From: Paludibacter jiangxiensis
GTDB taxonomy: Bacteria > Bacteroidota > Bacteroidia > Bacteroidales > Paludibacteraceae
Length of the DNA stretch: 64,000 nt
Assembly: GCF_001618385.1 (NCBI RefSeq)
Contig: NZ_BDCR01000001.1
Span: forward strand, 1,178,001 to 1,242,000
Direction of reading: 5' to 3'
Below are positions 35,314 through 45,229 of the stretch, piece after piece (position 1 is the stretch's first letter; the number at the start of each line of letters is the position of its first letter). The notes beneath the pieces are model-generated. The model did no database searches. It was not told the DNA's origin and saw only the letters and a program-made list of their open reading frames with translations. Both the position numbers and the translations under genes were made by a program.

Positions 35314-37755
35314 ATGAAAAACAACAGGACCGGGTTATTATTCCTGATTATACTCTTAATGCCTTTTGCTCTTTGTGCTCAGGATGCACCGCAAAAAAAC
35401 AATAATCATCCAAATTTTCCCAGGGTAACAGCCAGTCTGCCGGGAGGAAAGGCAGCCGATATTCCGGCCGGACCATTCAGCCCTACGTGGAAATCTATAA
35501 GTCAGAACTACAAAGTGCCCGATTGGTTTTTGGATGGAAAATTCGGAATTTTCATTCACTATGGACCTTATACCGTTCCGGCACATGCCAGTGAGTGGTA
35601 TCCCCGTCATATGTACAGTAATCCAGGTGTTCAGAAGTGGCACGAAGAACATTTTGGAAAGGTGGATAGCTTTGGATACAAAGACTTTATTCCTTTGTTT
35701 AAAATGGAAAAATTCAATGCAGGCGAATGGGCTGAACTGTTCAAAAAGTCAGGTGCGAGATATGTTATCCCCACCGCCGAACATCACGATGGTTTTGCGA
35801 TGTATGACAGTAAGCTAACCCGTTGGAATGCAAAAAACATGGGGCCTCATATCGATTTTATAGGCGAATTGGGTGATGCTGTTCGTGCGAAGGGCTTGAA
35901 ATTCGGGGTTTCTAACCACCGCATGGAAAACTGGGATTTTATGTATCCGCAGCTGGATGTGAAAACCGATTTATTTGATCCGAGGTATGCCGATTTTTAC
36001 GGGCCACCACAAGTGCCACAGGTACGAAAATTGCCTAAAAACGGCGAAGAAGTGATGGAAGATCAGGCAAAGGCGTATCAGAGCGAGGCTTATCTGGAAG
36101 AATGGTTAGCTCGTTGTCAGGAGTTGGTGGATAAATACAAGCCTGACCTTTTCTGGTTCGATAACGGAGTGAACAGCCGCCAGCTCGATTCCATCAAACT
36201 GCGTTTTGCGGCTTATTACTATAACCGCGCTGCACAGTGGGGGAAATCGGTTTCTATCAGTACAAAATCTGATGCTTATCTGGCCGGCAGTATCCGCGAT
36301 TTTGAGCGTCAGGGGCGTGCTCCGAAAGAAAGAACCGATTATTACTGGCAGGTTGACGATCCTATTGGTGATAAATTTGGTTACGTGGAAGGTATGAAGC
36401 TTTCAAATGCGGGCGCCATAGTGCGCAAATTGGTTGAAAACGTAAGCCACAATGGAAATTATATGCTGAACATCTCACCTAAAAGCGATGGAACCATTCC
36501 AGAAGAACAAAAACAAATATTACTCGGAGTGGGTAACTGGCTGACTATAAATGGAGATGGTATTTATGGCACTCGTGCCTGGAAAACAGATAAAGACGGT
36601 CAGTTCTGCTTTACTACCAAAGGGGGAGCGTTGTATGCCATTTCATTGCAATGGAGCGAACAGCCCGTAACAATTGCAGCTTTGCCGATAAGTGCTGGCA
36701 AAGTATCGGAAGTGACTTTGTTAGGCTACAAAGGGGAAATCAAATTTTCGCAAGATGAAACTGGGCTGAAAATATTTTTCCCTGCAACTCCTCCGTGCGA
36801 GTATGCCTATACATTTAAAATAAAGGGCGTTATTAACAATACAGCGACAGGTAATGTGGATGCCAAAAGCAGCCTGAGTCATCTCGATTTTTTCTATGCA
36901 GGTGAAGCTAAAAAGCAAAATATGTATATTGTTCGCAAAGGGGAAGTGACTTGGTCGTATACCCATCCCGGCGAAGGTGAAATCAGTGATGCGGTGATGC
37001 TCTCGAACGGTAATATCCTGTTTGCTCACCAGTTTGGTATTACAGAAATTACGCCCGACAAGAAAGTGGTTTGGAACTACGATGCTCCTTCCGGCACCGA
37101 AACTCATACGGCAGTACCCATTGGTAAGAACAGTGTATTGTTTTTGCAAAACGGGAATCCGGCCAAACTGATAGTGATGAATAAGAAAAATAATGCCGTT
37201 GAAAAAGAGCTGATAATGCAAGTTGGCAATCCCAATAAGGTGCATGGACATTTTCGCCATGCCCGATTGACCAAAGCCGGCACTATTCTGGTTGCTCACA
37301 TGGATATGGGGCAACTTTGCGAATACGATGCGGATGGGAAACAGCTGTTCAGTATGGATATTCCGGGAATTTGGTCGGCCGAAGAGCTACCCAACGGACA
37401 CATTCTGGTAACCAGTAAAACAGGTGTTCGCGAAATTGATCGCCAGCAAAATCTGATTTGGGAATATCCATTAAGCCTCTCTAAAGATGCCGGATACAGC
37501 ATTACTTCGCCACAAACTTCGGTTAGGTTGGCCAACGAAAATACGCTTGTCAGTAACTGGTTTAATCAATGGAACGGCACAGGACAAGTGGACATGAATA
37601 ATCAACCTATACAGGCAGCAGAAGTAACTCCCGACAAGAAAATTGTTTGGGTATTGCGTCAGTGGCAATCGCCCGATTTGGGACCATCTACCATTATAGT
37701 GCCACTGAATCAGCCACGGACAACCGAAAAGATCTCTTTTGGTCAGTTTCACTAA
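35314..37755 (+). CDS. GH29 alpha-L-fucosidase fused to a C-terminal beta-propeller-like domain
   Basis: An 813-residue exported protein. After a signal peptide (cleavage near CAQDA, residue 22), residues 60-500 form a GH29 catalytic module: WFLDGKFGIFIHYGPYTVPA (71-90), the pocket motif AEHHDGFAMYDS (155-166), and the nucleophile Asp283 in PDLFWFDNG. This enzyme class removes terminal alpha-L-fucose. From about residue 530 to the end is a second module with repeated strand pairs and blade motifs (DAVMLSNGNILFAHQ, GHFRHARLTKAGTILVAH, IWSAEELPNGHILVTS), like PQQ- or arylsulfotransferase-type propellers. That fusion is uncommon and may bind substrate or carry another activity. It lies in the middle of the locus, 33 bases before a GH2 gene. 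Confidence 0.9.
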   Translation: MKNNRTGLLFLIILLMPFALCAQDAPQKNNNHPNFPRVTASLPGGKAADIPAGPFSPTWKSISQNYKVPDWFLDGKFGIFIHYGPYTVPAHASEWYPRHMYSNPGVQKWHEEHFGKVDSFGYKDFIPLFKMEKFNAGEWAELFKKSGARYVIPTAEHHDGFAMYDSKLTRWNAKNMGPHIDFIGELGDAVRAKGLKFGVSNHRMENWDFMYPQLDVKTDLFDPRYADFYGPPQVPQVRKLPKNGEEVMEDQAKAYQSEAYLEEWLARCQELVDKYKPDLFWFDNGVNSRQLDSIKLRFAAYYYNRAAQWGKSVSISTKSDAYLAGSIRDFERQGRAPKERTDYYWQVDDPIGDKFGYVEGMKLSNAGAIVRKLVENVSHNGNYMLNISPKSDGTIPEEQKQILLGVGNWLTINGDGIYGTRAWKTDKDGQFCFTTKGGALYAISLQWSEQPVTIAALPISAGKVSEVTLLGYKGEIKFSQDETGLKIFFPATPPCEYAYTFKIKGVINNTATGNVDAKSSLSHLDFFYAGEAKKQNMYIVRKGEVTWSYTHPGEGEISDAVMLSNGNILFAHQFGITEITPDKKVVWNYDAPSGTETHTAVPIGKNSVLFLQNGNPAKLIVMNKKNNAVEKELIMQVGNPNKVHGHFRHARLTKAGTILVAHMDMGQLCEYDADGKQLFSMDIPGIWSAEELPNGHILVTSKTGVREIDRQQNLIWEYPLSLSKDAGYSITSPQTSVRLANENTLVSNWFNQWNGTGQVDMNNQPIQAAEVTPDKKIVWVLRQWQSPDLGPSTIIVPLNQPRTTEKISFGQFH

Positions 37756-37788
37756 TAACTATCCATCCCGGAATTATCTTTTTTCGAA

Positions 37789-40700
37789 ATGATGAACAGA
37801 AAAATCATAATATGGACAATCAGTTTTTTGATTTTGTCCGTTAGTTACTCGCTTTCGGCACAGGTTTTACTGCCAACGGAACTATCTCCTGAAACTAAAA
37901 TCTCCCTGAACGGTAAATGGAAATTCAAATACATCCCCTCTACGCTTATTGGTGATGATTCGCTGTTTATTAAACCGGAATTTTCTACTGATCGTTGGGC
38001 TTTTATTCAAACGCCGGGGCATTGGGAACTTCAGGGGTTTGCGGAGCCTTTTTATGGTAAAAACCTAAAAGAGGGAACGGGCCTTTACCGCACTATCTTT
38101 TCTGTGCCTGCCGGATGGAAAAACTCGCCGGTGTATCTAGCTTTCGATGGGGTGCAGTATGGTTATTCGCTTTGGATAAACGGGAAGCCGGCAGGAAATT
38201 TCGCCAGTTCGTTCAACCGGCAAATTTTCGACATTACCGATTTGGTAAAATACGGATCAGAGAATATGTTGGCGGTAAAAGTAAGTACCCGCACCAAAGG
38301 TTGGGAGTTCGATACCAACGACTGTTGGTCACTGTCGGGAATTATCCGTGATGTAACGCTGTTTCATCTTCCTGCAACGCATATCAAGGATCTTACTATA
38401 CAAACCTTTGTTCGTCCCGGTAAGGGAATTGTTTCGCTGAAGAGTATTCTTGAAAAAAGAAGCGGTATGAAATTTCCGCGTACGATGAATCTCATGGCCG
38501 AGTTAAGAGATGCATCCGGGAAAATTGTTGCAAGCCGGGAGTTGATTCCCTCTGTATTAAAATCAAAAGCGGATACTACAAGTTATGCAGCCTCAATCAG
38601 TATCGATAGTCCGAAACTATGGACTGCTGAAACACCCTATTTATACACGCTTACTTTGTGTCTTAACGACGGTAAAACGCTTTTGCAGCAACACACAGAA
38701 ACTATTGGAATTCGAGAAATAAGCTGGTCGGATGCGGTGCTGAAACTTAACGGTACGCCCATAAAATTACGTGGAGTGGATCATCACGACCTTTCGCCCA
38801 TCAACGGGCGGGCAATGACAGAAGCCGAGCTGCGCGAAGATTTAATGCTCATTCGTCATGCCAATATCAACTTCATTCGCACCTCGCATTACCCGCCTCA
38901 ACCGCGGTTGCTGGAGTTGTGCGATTCGATGGGATTTTATGTAATGGACGAAGTACCTTTCGGTTTTGGCGACGAGCATCTCAACGACACTTCGTATCTG
39001 CCCATCCTGAAAAACAGAGCCAAAGCTACCGTTTGGCGCGACAAAAATCATCCCTGCGTAATTGTATGGAGCGTGGGCAACGAGAACCCGTTGACAAAAA
39101 TGTGTCAACAAGTGGGGCAATATGTGAAATCGCTCGACCCAACCCGTCCGGATTGTTTCCCGCAGGTGGGTTCGTATTTCAATAAAATTGCCGATACTTT
39201 TCCCGATTCCATTGATATCCTGGCACCCCATTATCCTGTTACGTCTACTCTGAAAGGATATGCCACCCGTTTTAATCGTCCGATGATAGTTACCGAATAT
39301 GCTCATTCGCTCGGACTCGATTTCGACCGGCTGGAATCTCTATGGGAAGTAATGTACGCCAATCCTAAGCTGGCCGGTGGTGCCGTGTGGGATTTTGCCG
39401 ATCAGGGCATTTTGCGTAAAATGCCTGCGAAAGTCAATAAAAATGCCTTTACTACTTCTGTTTGGCTCGATTCGGTAACTGTGTATGACAACCATGGCAA
39501 CGAAGGCGCCGACGGTATAGTGTATGCCAATCGTGTTCCGCAGGTCGACTATTGGCAGGTGCGTAAAGTATATTCACCCGTCAAAGCGCTCGATGATACT
39601 CTGAAATGTGTTGTCGGTCAGCAAGCTGTCACTATCAGGCTGATAAATCGCTACGATTTTACCAACCTCAATCAAGTGAGATGTAAGTGGGAATTGATGG
39701 GAGACAGATCCGTCTTGGATTCGGGCAATATTGGATTAAACGCATTACCACACGACACGCTGCAAATCTGTATTCCTTTGCAGATTCCGGCCAAAGAGGA
39801 CGCATTGTTTTATTCTCTTCGGTTGTCTTTTTCCGATAGTCAGGCTTATCAGTTTTACGAAAAAACATATCCGATTGTTCTCAATAACAGCAAGCCAGAC
39901 CTTCTGAAATCGTTGGCAATAAAAGGAACAAAACCAGCGCTCAAAAACAACGTTGTCACTTCCGATGAGTATGCATTTTTCTTCAATAAGACAGATGGAA
40001 GTATAAACCTTACCAATAAAAACAACGTAAAGGTCATTGCTGGCGGTCCGCAGTTGCGGGTAGGGCGCAAAACTACTATGTCTGAACAGGCCAACAGCGA
40101 AAAATCCACACCCGAAAACAATCCGCTGTGGATACCTTATCAAATATCGCCATCTAACGTGCAGGTAATTGCATTTAACGCCCAAAATCTGACTGCCGGT
40201 TATCGTTACTCACGTATACAATCGGGCGACCAATCTATCTCGGGTAAGATAGAATACAATTTTACCGACAGCAATTATATACGTGTAAAATACAGCCTGA
40301 AAACCGACAGCGCCAAAGGGAAAGCAATGGAAGCCGGAATTTCATTCCTTGTGCCGCCAGCATATAACCAGTTCCGCTGGATTGGTAAAGGTCCTTATCC
40401 GGCTTATCCGGGCAAAGATCGTCTGGATGAATTTGGATTTTACCAGCTCCATAGTCAGGATCTCAATTTTCAGGGAAACCGTGAAGATGTTGTATGCGCA
40501 GTCTTTTCGGACGAGAAAGGCAATGGCTTTGCCTTGATTGCCGATGATGCCAATATTGCCGTCGAACGTTCGCCGGAAGGCATTGTGGTTAGTCACAACG
40601 CCTTTGTTTCGGGTCGCTTCAATAAGTTCTCCTGGCCCGAGGTGCAATATTCATTTGATAAAATGGAAAAAATTGCCGGTTCGTTCGTGATTATACCACT

Positions 40701-40797
40701 TACCGAAACGTGGCCCGCCATTCTGCAAAGGCTCTTCGAACCAGCCAGCCATGTAGTGAAACCATTTTCGCCATTCTATCACAGTTACGATCAATAA
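37789..40797 (+). CDS. GH2 beta-galactosidase (LacZ-type architecture)
   Basis: A 1002-residue exported enzyme with full LacZ-like organisation: signal peptide (to about residue 25, YSLSAQ), sugar-binding domain with the [12 protein letters not shown] and [12 protein letters not shown] segments, Ig-like domain, TIM barrel beginning [17 protein letters not shown], and a C-terminal beta-sandwich (Bgal_small type, ending near [10 protein letters not shown]). The catalytic acid/base is Glu432 in WSVGNEN and the nucleophile Glu503 in MIVTEYAHS; both are intact. It should release terminal beta-D-galactose in the periplasm. The next start lies 35 bases after its stop. In contrast to the GH2 at 30329, it has a normal active site. 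Confidence 0.92.
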   Translation: MMNRKIIIWTISFLILSVSYSLSAQVLLPTELSPETKISLNGKWKFKYIPSTLIGDDSLFIKPEFSTDRWAFIQTPGHWELQGFAEPFYGKNLKEGTGLYRTIFSVPAGWKNSPVYLAFDGVQYGYSLWINGKPAGNFASSFNRQIFDITDLVKYGSENMLAVKVSTRTKGWEFDTNDCWSLSGIIRDVTLFHLPATHIKDLTIQTFVRPGKGIVSLKSILEKRSGMKFPRTMNLMAELRDASGKIVASRELIPSVLKSKADTTSYAASISIDSPKLWTAETPYLYTLTLCLNDGKTLLQQHTETIGIREISWSDAVLKLNGTPIKLRGVDHHDLSPINGRAMTEAELREDLMLIRHANINFIRTSHYPPQPRLLELCDSMGFYVMDEVPFGFGDEHLNDTSYLPILKNRAKATVWRDKNHPCVIVWSVGNENPLTKMCQQVGQYVKSLDPTRPDCFPQVGSYFNKIADTFPDSIDILAPHYPVTSTLKGYATRFNRPMIVTEYAHSLGLDFDRLESLWEVMYANPKLAGGAVWDFADQGILRKMPAKVNKNAFTTSVWLDSVTVYDNHGNEGADGIVYANRVPQVDYWQVRKVYSPVKALDDTLKCVVGQQAVTIRLINRYDFTNLNQVRCKWELMGDRSVLDSGNIGLNALPHDTLQICIPLQIPAKEDALFYSLRLSFSDSQAYQFYEKTYPIVLNNSKPDLLKSLAIKGTKPALKNNVVTSDEYAFFFNKTDGSINLTNKNNVKVIAGGPQLRVGRKTTMSEQANSEKSTPENNPLWIPYQISPSNVQVIAFNAQNLTAGYRYSRIQSGDQSISGKIEYNFTDSNYIRVKYSLKTDSAKGKAMEAGISFLVPPAYNQFRWIGKGPYPAYPGKDRLDEFGFYQLHSQDLNFQGNREDVVCAVFSDEKGNGFALIADDANIAVERSPEGIVVSHNAFVSGRFNKFSWPEVQYSFDKMEKIAGSFVIIPLTETWPAILQRLFEPASHVVKPFSPFYHSYDQ

Positions 40798-40832
40798 TCA
40801 GCCAACAACTTTTTTCAACTAATTTATTTTGT

Positions 40833-43268
40833 ATGAATCAAAAGCACATATCAATTATATTACTGATGTTTACTTTGTCAGTAAACATGTTCTCTCAACC
40901 GAAAAATTCTTCGACACTTTGGTATACAAATCCGGCAAAGATATGGGATGAGGCTTTGCCCATAGGGAACGGACGACTGGGAGCAATGGTTTTCGGACGT
41001 GCAGCTGAAGAAACCATACAATTAAATGAACAAACTTTATGGACAGGCGGTCCCGTCGATTTGAATGCAAAAACAGAAGCTCCGGCTTATTTGCCTAAAG
41101 TAAGAGAAGCGCTTTTTGCCGGCAATTTTGACGAAGCGGTTAAGACCATGCGTAAAATGCAGGGAAGCAACTGCCAGATGTATCAGCCTCTCGGAGATTT
41201 AGTAATCCGGCAGAAGTTTGATGGCGAACCTCTCAATCTGTATCGTGATCTCGATTTGACCCGAGCAGTGGCGACTACCCGCTTTACGGCAAACGGAACC
41301 ACTTTTACTCGTGAAATATTCTCGTCAGCACCAGATCAGGTAATTGTTTTGCACCTTACAGCCGATAAATCCGGCATGTTGAATGTGAGTCTGAATGTAC
41401 GCCACGAGTTGAAATATCAGAAGGAGTTTCCATCACGGAATGAAATGGTACTGAAGGGGAAAGCCCGTATCTATTCAGATACACGTCGGGCGCCACTTCC
41501 AATTATTTACGAGGATAGTCTCGGACAAAAAGGAATGCGCTATCAGTTTCGGGCAAAAGTAGTGTCAACCGATGGTCAGGTAAGCACCGATAGTGTGCTG
41601 AATATCATAGGAGCAACAGATGCCGTGATTTTGGTCTCAGCAGCTACAAGTTTCAATGGCTACGACAAATTTCCTGTGTCGGAAGGTAAAAACGAAGAAG
41701 CAGTGGCCTGTGCGTATCTCGAAAAAGCATCACAGAAATCTTTTTCTCAGTTATTAGCGGATCATCTGACCGATTTTCAACATTATTACAATCGTGTAGA
41801 ACTATCGCTCACACCGAATCCAGTAAACGATAAACCAACTGATGTGCGTCTTGCAAACTATAAAAAAGGAGCAGACGATCCTTCGCTTGAAATGTTGTAT
41901 TTTAATTTCGGAAGATATTTGCTGATCAGCTCAAGTCGTCCCGGAGGGTTACCGGCTAATCTTCAGGGAATATGGAACGGGAATATCCGTCCGTCATGGG
42001 GCAGTAATTTCACCACCAATATCAACCTGCAAATGAATTATTGGCCAACCGAAATCCTTAATATGCCGGAAATGGCACTTCCGTTAATTGATCAGATAAA
42101 ACGCTATGCAGTAACCGGCAAAGCAATAGCCAAAAGTTACTACAAATGCAATGGATGGACAGTTCATCACAATTCTGACATTTGGGCAATGGCAAATCCT
42201 GTTTCCGGCGATCCTAAGTATGCAAACTGGGCCTTGGGAAGCCCATGGCTTTGTCAGAACCTGTATGAACATTACCGATACTCGGGCGATAAAACATTCC
42301 TGAAAGAGACGGCCTATCCGTTGATGAAAGGAGCAGCCGAGTTCTGTATAGACTGGCTTACCGAATACAAAGGTGAACTGGTAACGGCTCCATCCACGTC
42401 TCCCGAAAATGAATATTTTTTGCCAGATGGGAAAAAGACGTCGGTCACAATAGCATCTACCATGGATATGGAAATTATCCGAGATTTGTTTACAAACCTG
42501 ATAGAAGCTTCGCAAATCTTAGGCATTGATGCCGAATACCGTAACATGCTTATAGAGAAACGGTCAAAGATGCATCCTCTCCAGATTGGCAAACGCGGCA
42601 ATTTGCAGGAGTGGTATGGCGATTATCAGGACGTAGACTCGCTGCATCGTCATGTTTCGCACCTTTTCGGCTTGCACCCCGGTCGTGAAATTTCACCGCT
42701 TGTTGATATGAAAATTGCTAACGCCTGCCGCAAAACTCTCGAAATCCGTGGCGACGGAGGTACAGGTTGGAGCAAGGCCTGGAAAATTAATTTCTGGGAA
42801 CGTCTGCTTGACGGTGACCACGCCTATAAAATGTATCAGGAGTTACTAAAGCAGTCGACTCTCAACAATTTGTTCGACTCTCATCCTCCGTTTCAAATAG
42901 ATGGTAACTTCGGATCTATTGCAGGCATAGCCGAAATGTTTGTTCAAAGCCATTTGGATGGAATACAGTTATTGCCGGCATTACCCTCGAAATGGGCGGA
43001 CGGCTATGTGAAGGGCTTACGAGCCCGGGGCGGATTTGAAGCCGAGATTAATTGGTCGAAGGGGAAATTGACATCTGCTTGTATCCGTTCGACAATCGGA
43101 GGATTTTGTGTGCTTCGTACCAAAGAGCCTATTGTGATCAAAGGAGTGAAAAGTTCCGTCCGAAAGGTAAAGGTAGGTCAGGATATTCAATATATATACC
43201 GTTTTGAAACCCAATCGGGGCAATCTTACGAACTTACAGCAAAGAGAAAGATGCTTTTGAAAATATGA
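40833..43268 (+). CDS. GH95 alpha-L-fucosidase / alpha-L-galactosidase
   Basis: An 811-residue exported enzyme of the (alpha/alpha)6-barrel family GH95. The ATG at 40833 is used because it starts a proper signal peptide ([13 protein letters not shown]...NMFSQ); the frame extends back into the end of the GH2 gene, but without sense. The substrate-facing motif [24 protein letters not shown]-type start (here [15 protein letters not shown]) is typical. Catalytic residues by family comparison are Asn396 and Asn398 in TTNINLQMN, Glu525 in SPENEYF and Asp690 in FQIDGNFG. The family includes alpha-1,2-L-fucosidases and, in pectin loci, alpha-L-galactosidases. The last dozen codons (after SYELT) run out of frame into a copied GH2 fragment, so the original C-terminus has been replaced. 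Confidence 0.9.
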   Translation: MNQKHISIILLMFTLSVNMFSQPKNSSTLWYTNPAKIWDEALPIGNGRLGAMVFGRAAEETIQLNEQTLWTGGPVDLNAKTEAPAYLPKVREALFAGNFDEAVKTMRKMQGSNCQMYQPLGDLVIRQKFDGEPLNLYRDLDLTRAVATTRFTANGTTFTREIFSSAPDQVIVLHLTADKSGMLNVSLNVRHELKYQKEFPSRNEMVLKGKARIYSDTRRAPLPIIYEDSLGQKGMRYQFRAKVVSTDGQVSTDSVLNIIGATDAVILVSAATSFNGYDKFPVSEGKNEEAVACAYLEKASQKSFSQLLADHLTDFQHYYNRVELSLTPNPVNDKPTDVRLANYKKGADDPSLEMLYFNFGRYLLISSSRPGGLPANLQGIWNGNIRPSWGSNFTTNINLQMNYWPTEILNMPEMALPLIDQIKRYAVTGKAIAKSYYKCNGWTVHHNSDIWAMANPVSGDPKYANWALGSPWLCQNLYEHYRYSGDKTFLKETAYPLMKGAAEFCIDWLTEYKGELVTAPSTSPENEYFLPDGKKTSVTIASTMDMEIIRDLFTNLIEASQILGIDAEYRNMLIEKRSKMHPLQIGKRGNLQEWYGDYQDVDSLHRHVSHLFGLHPGREISPLVDMKIANACRKTLEIRGDGGTGWSKAWKINFWERLLDGDHAYKMYQELLKQSTLNNLFDSHPPFQIDGNFGSIAGIAEMFVQSHLDGIQLLPALPSKWADGYVKGLRARGGFEAEINWSKGKLTSACIRSTIGGFCVLRTKEPIVIKGVKSSVRKVKVGQDIQYIYRFETQSGQSYELTAKRKMLLKI

Positions 43269-43375
43269 TTGAGGTAACCGGCACCAAGCAACTCGATCTT
43301 TATAACGATCCGAATGCGACCAATTCGAAAGGACAGCTGCGGATTGTAGAAATTGAGTTCTATGAGCATTTGTAA
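43236..43375 (+). pseudogene. Relic of the 3' end of a second GH2 gene
   Basis: The stretch matches the end of the GH2 gene at 33195-33334. Bases 43241-43314 are identical to 33200-33273 (74 of 74). Beyond that the two differ mostly at synonymous sites while encoding the same protein segment (NSKGQLRIVEIEFY). The relic frame, one step off the GH95 frame, is open to its own TAA at 43373-43375. The GH95 gene reads through its first 33 bases in the wrong frame and stops there. This is best explained as the remains of a lost GH2 paralogue, or of recombination between paralogues; nothing upstream supports its expression. Confidence 0.88.
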
Positions 43376-43396
43376 ACTATTATATCAGCACCACAT

Positions 43397-44791
43397 ATGA
43401 AAACCAAATTGTTACATTTTTTCAAATTAAGGAATTGGCTTATTGTTTCAACGGCTTTGTTGTTGCTCTCATTCCAACCGGCTACCGGAAGCGTTCTCAT
43501 CCGCCAGCAGGTGGTGCAGGCTCCTTTTAAAATGCGTGCCATTACAACACCCGATTTCGCACAATGTGGAAAACTGTCGATTACCGATTTTGGCGCCGAA
43601 AAAGGCGATAAAGTAAAAACCACCGCGGCAATTGCAAAAGCTATTGATATGGCAAATAAGGCTGGCGGGGGAGTTGTCGTAATCCCCGAAGGAGAATGGC
43701 TGACCGGAGCCATTCATCTCAAGAGCAACGTAAATCTCCACCTGGAAAAAGGAGCCGTCCTTCTGTTTTCGAAAGATCCGAAAGATTATTTACCGGCCGT
43801 ACATTCTTCGTGGGAAGGACTGGAATGCTACAACTACTCTCCGCTTATTTATGCCTACCAATGCAAAAACATTGCCATCACAGGCGAAGGTGAGATCAAA
43901 GCCCAAATGGATGTTTGGAAACAATGGGCCGGCAGACCCAGCGGGCATATGAACAGTCTGAAACGGCTCTATTACATGGCTTACGAAAACGTCCCTGTCA
44001 ATCAACGGATGATGGTCAACGATTCCGCTCATTTCCGTCCGCAGTTTATTCAGATAAACCGTTGCGAGAATGTGTTATTGAACGGTTTTAAAATTACAAA
44101 CAGTCCCTTCTGGACGGTACATCTCTACCTGTCAAAAAACATCGTGATGCGCAATCTCAATATTTATGCTCACGGCCACAACAACGACGGACTCGATCCG
44201 GAAATGTGCCAAAACCTCTTGGTAGAAAACTGTACGTTTGACCAGGGAGATGATGCTATTGCCGTAAAATCGGGCAGAGCTCCGGAAGGTTGGATATTAA
44301 AAACGCCTTCAAAAAACATTGTGATCCGAAACTGTACAATGGTCAACGGCCATCAGCTGTTAGCAGTAGGTAGCGAACTGTCGGGAGGCATCGAAAACGT
44401 GTCGGTGGAAAACTGCCGTACATCCGACAGTGTAAAGATGTTCCATCTCGTTTTCATCAAATCGAATGAACGCATGGGAGGTTACGTGAAAAACATTTTC
44501 GTGAAAAATATAACCGGAGGCAATATGCAATACGGCGTTCTGGGCATAGAAACAGACGTGTTATACCAGTGGAAAAGCCTTGTTCCTACGCTTGTTAGGA
44601 AGTTGACTCCTATCAGCGACATTTATCTCGAAAATATCGGGGCGAAAAGCGGGCAATTTGTATCACGCATTCTGGGACAACCCGAACTTCCCATCAGAAA
44701 TGTTCACCTGAAAAATGTGTCGGTTGAACAAATTCGGGGAAATAAAAAACATATTCAGGAAAACATCAATAACTTTGATTCAGACAATTAA
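43397..44791 (+). CDS. GH28 polygalacturonase-type glycoside hydrolase
   Basis: A 464-residue exported right-handed beta-helix enzyme. After an N-terminal signal (LLLLSFQPATGS), ITDFGAEKGDKVKTTAAIAKAIDMA and GGGVVVIPEGEWLTGAIHLKS are the standard opening of bacterial GH28 proteins. The catalytic set is complete: Asn262-Asn263-Asp264 (NNDGLDPE), Asp285-Asp286 (GDDAIAVKSG) and His319 (NGHQLL), followed by GSE. The family hydrolyses alpha-1,4-galacturonan or the GalA-Rha bonds of rhamnogalacturonan; the neighbours favour the latter or an exo-acting form, but sequence alone does not decide. It starts 21 bases after the GH2 relic, which marks a recombination border in the locus, and precedes rhaM. 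Confidence 0.92.
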   Translation: MKTKLLHFFKLRNWLIVSTALLLLSFQPATGSVLIRQQVVQAPFKMRAITTPDFAQCGKLSITDFGAEKGDKVKTTAAIAKAIDMANKAGGGVVVIPEGEWLTGAIHLKSNVNLHLEKGAVLLFSKDPKDYLPAVHSSWEGLECYNYSPLIYAYQCKNIAITGEGEIKAQMDVWKQWAGRPSGHMNSLKRLYYMAYENVPVNQRMMVNDSAHFRPQFIQINRCENVLLNGFKITNSPFWTVHLYLSKNIVMRNLNIYAHGHNNDGLDPEMCQNLLVENCTFDQGDDAIAVKSGRAPEGWILKTPSKNIVIRNCTMVNGHQLLAVGSELSGGIENVSVENCRTSDSVKMFHLVFIKSNERMGGYVKNIFVKNITGGNMQYGVLGIETDVLYQWKSLVPTLVRKLTPISDIYLENIGAKSGQFVSRILGQPELPIRNVHLKNVSVEQIRGNKKHIQENINNFDSDN

Positions 44792-44836
44792 TTCTGTCAT
44801 AATTTATTATTTACCAACACTTAATCTTCAATTATC

Positions 44837-45151
44837 ATGACACGTGCAGCTTTTAAAATGTTTCTGAAACCGGGCTTCGAAGCCGAGTATGAAAAACGTC
44901 ACGCAGCCATTTGGCCGGAATTGAAAAAACTCCTCAAGGATAGCGGAGTCTACGATTACTCTATCTTTTGGGACAAAGAGACCAATATTCTCTTTGCAGT
45001 TCAAAAGGTGAATGGTGATCAGGGTTCGCAGGATCTGGGCAGTACCGAGATTGTGCAAAAATGGTGGGCTTACATGGCCGACATCATGGAAACTAACCCC
45101 GATAACTCCCCGGTTTCTATTCCCCTGCCCGAACTATTTTACATGGAATAA
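44837..45151 (+). CDS. rhaM: L-rhamnose mutarotase
   Basis: A 104-residue cytoplasmic RhaM (YiiL) enzyme that interconverts alpha and beta anomers of L-rhamnose. Conserved features are the ferredoxin-like start MTRAAFKMFLKPG, His22 in RHAAIWPEL, Tyr41 in DYSIFWD and the WW pair at 76-77. The protein has no signal peptide, in contrast to its neighbours. Its presence shows that free L-rhamnose is an expected product of this locus, as with rhamnogalacturonan breakdown. The rest of the rhamnose pathway is not in the window. A hairpin lies between it and the esterase gene. Confidence 0.94.
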   Translation: MTRAAFKMFLKPGFEAEYEKRHAAIWPELKKLLKDSGVYDYSIFWDKETNILFAVQKVNGDQGSQDLGSTEIVQKWWAYMADIMETNPDNSPVSIPLPELFYME

Positions 45152-45167
45152 TTTTTTCAAAACATAT

Positions 45168-45200
45168 CCTGCATCCGGTACATCCATGATCGGATGCAGG
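45168..45200 (+). repeat. Intercistronic hairpin between rhaM and the esterase gene
   Basis: CCTGCATCCG (45168-45177) and CGGATGCAGG (45191-45200) pair perfectly around a 13-base loop. No T-run follows (TATAATTC). In an operon this could stabilise the upstream message or reduce read-through. Confidence 0.6.
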
Positions 45201-45229
45201 TATAATTCTCTATTTCAACTTTTAAGATC

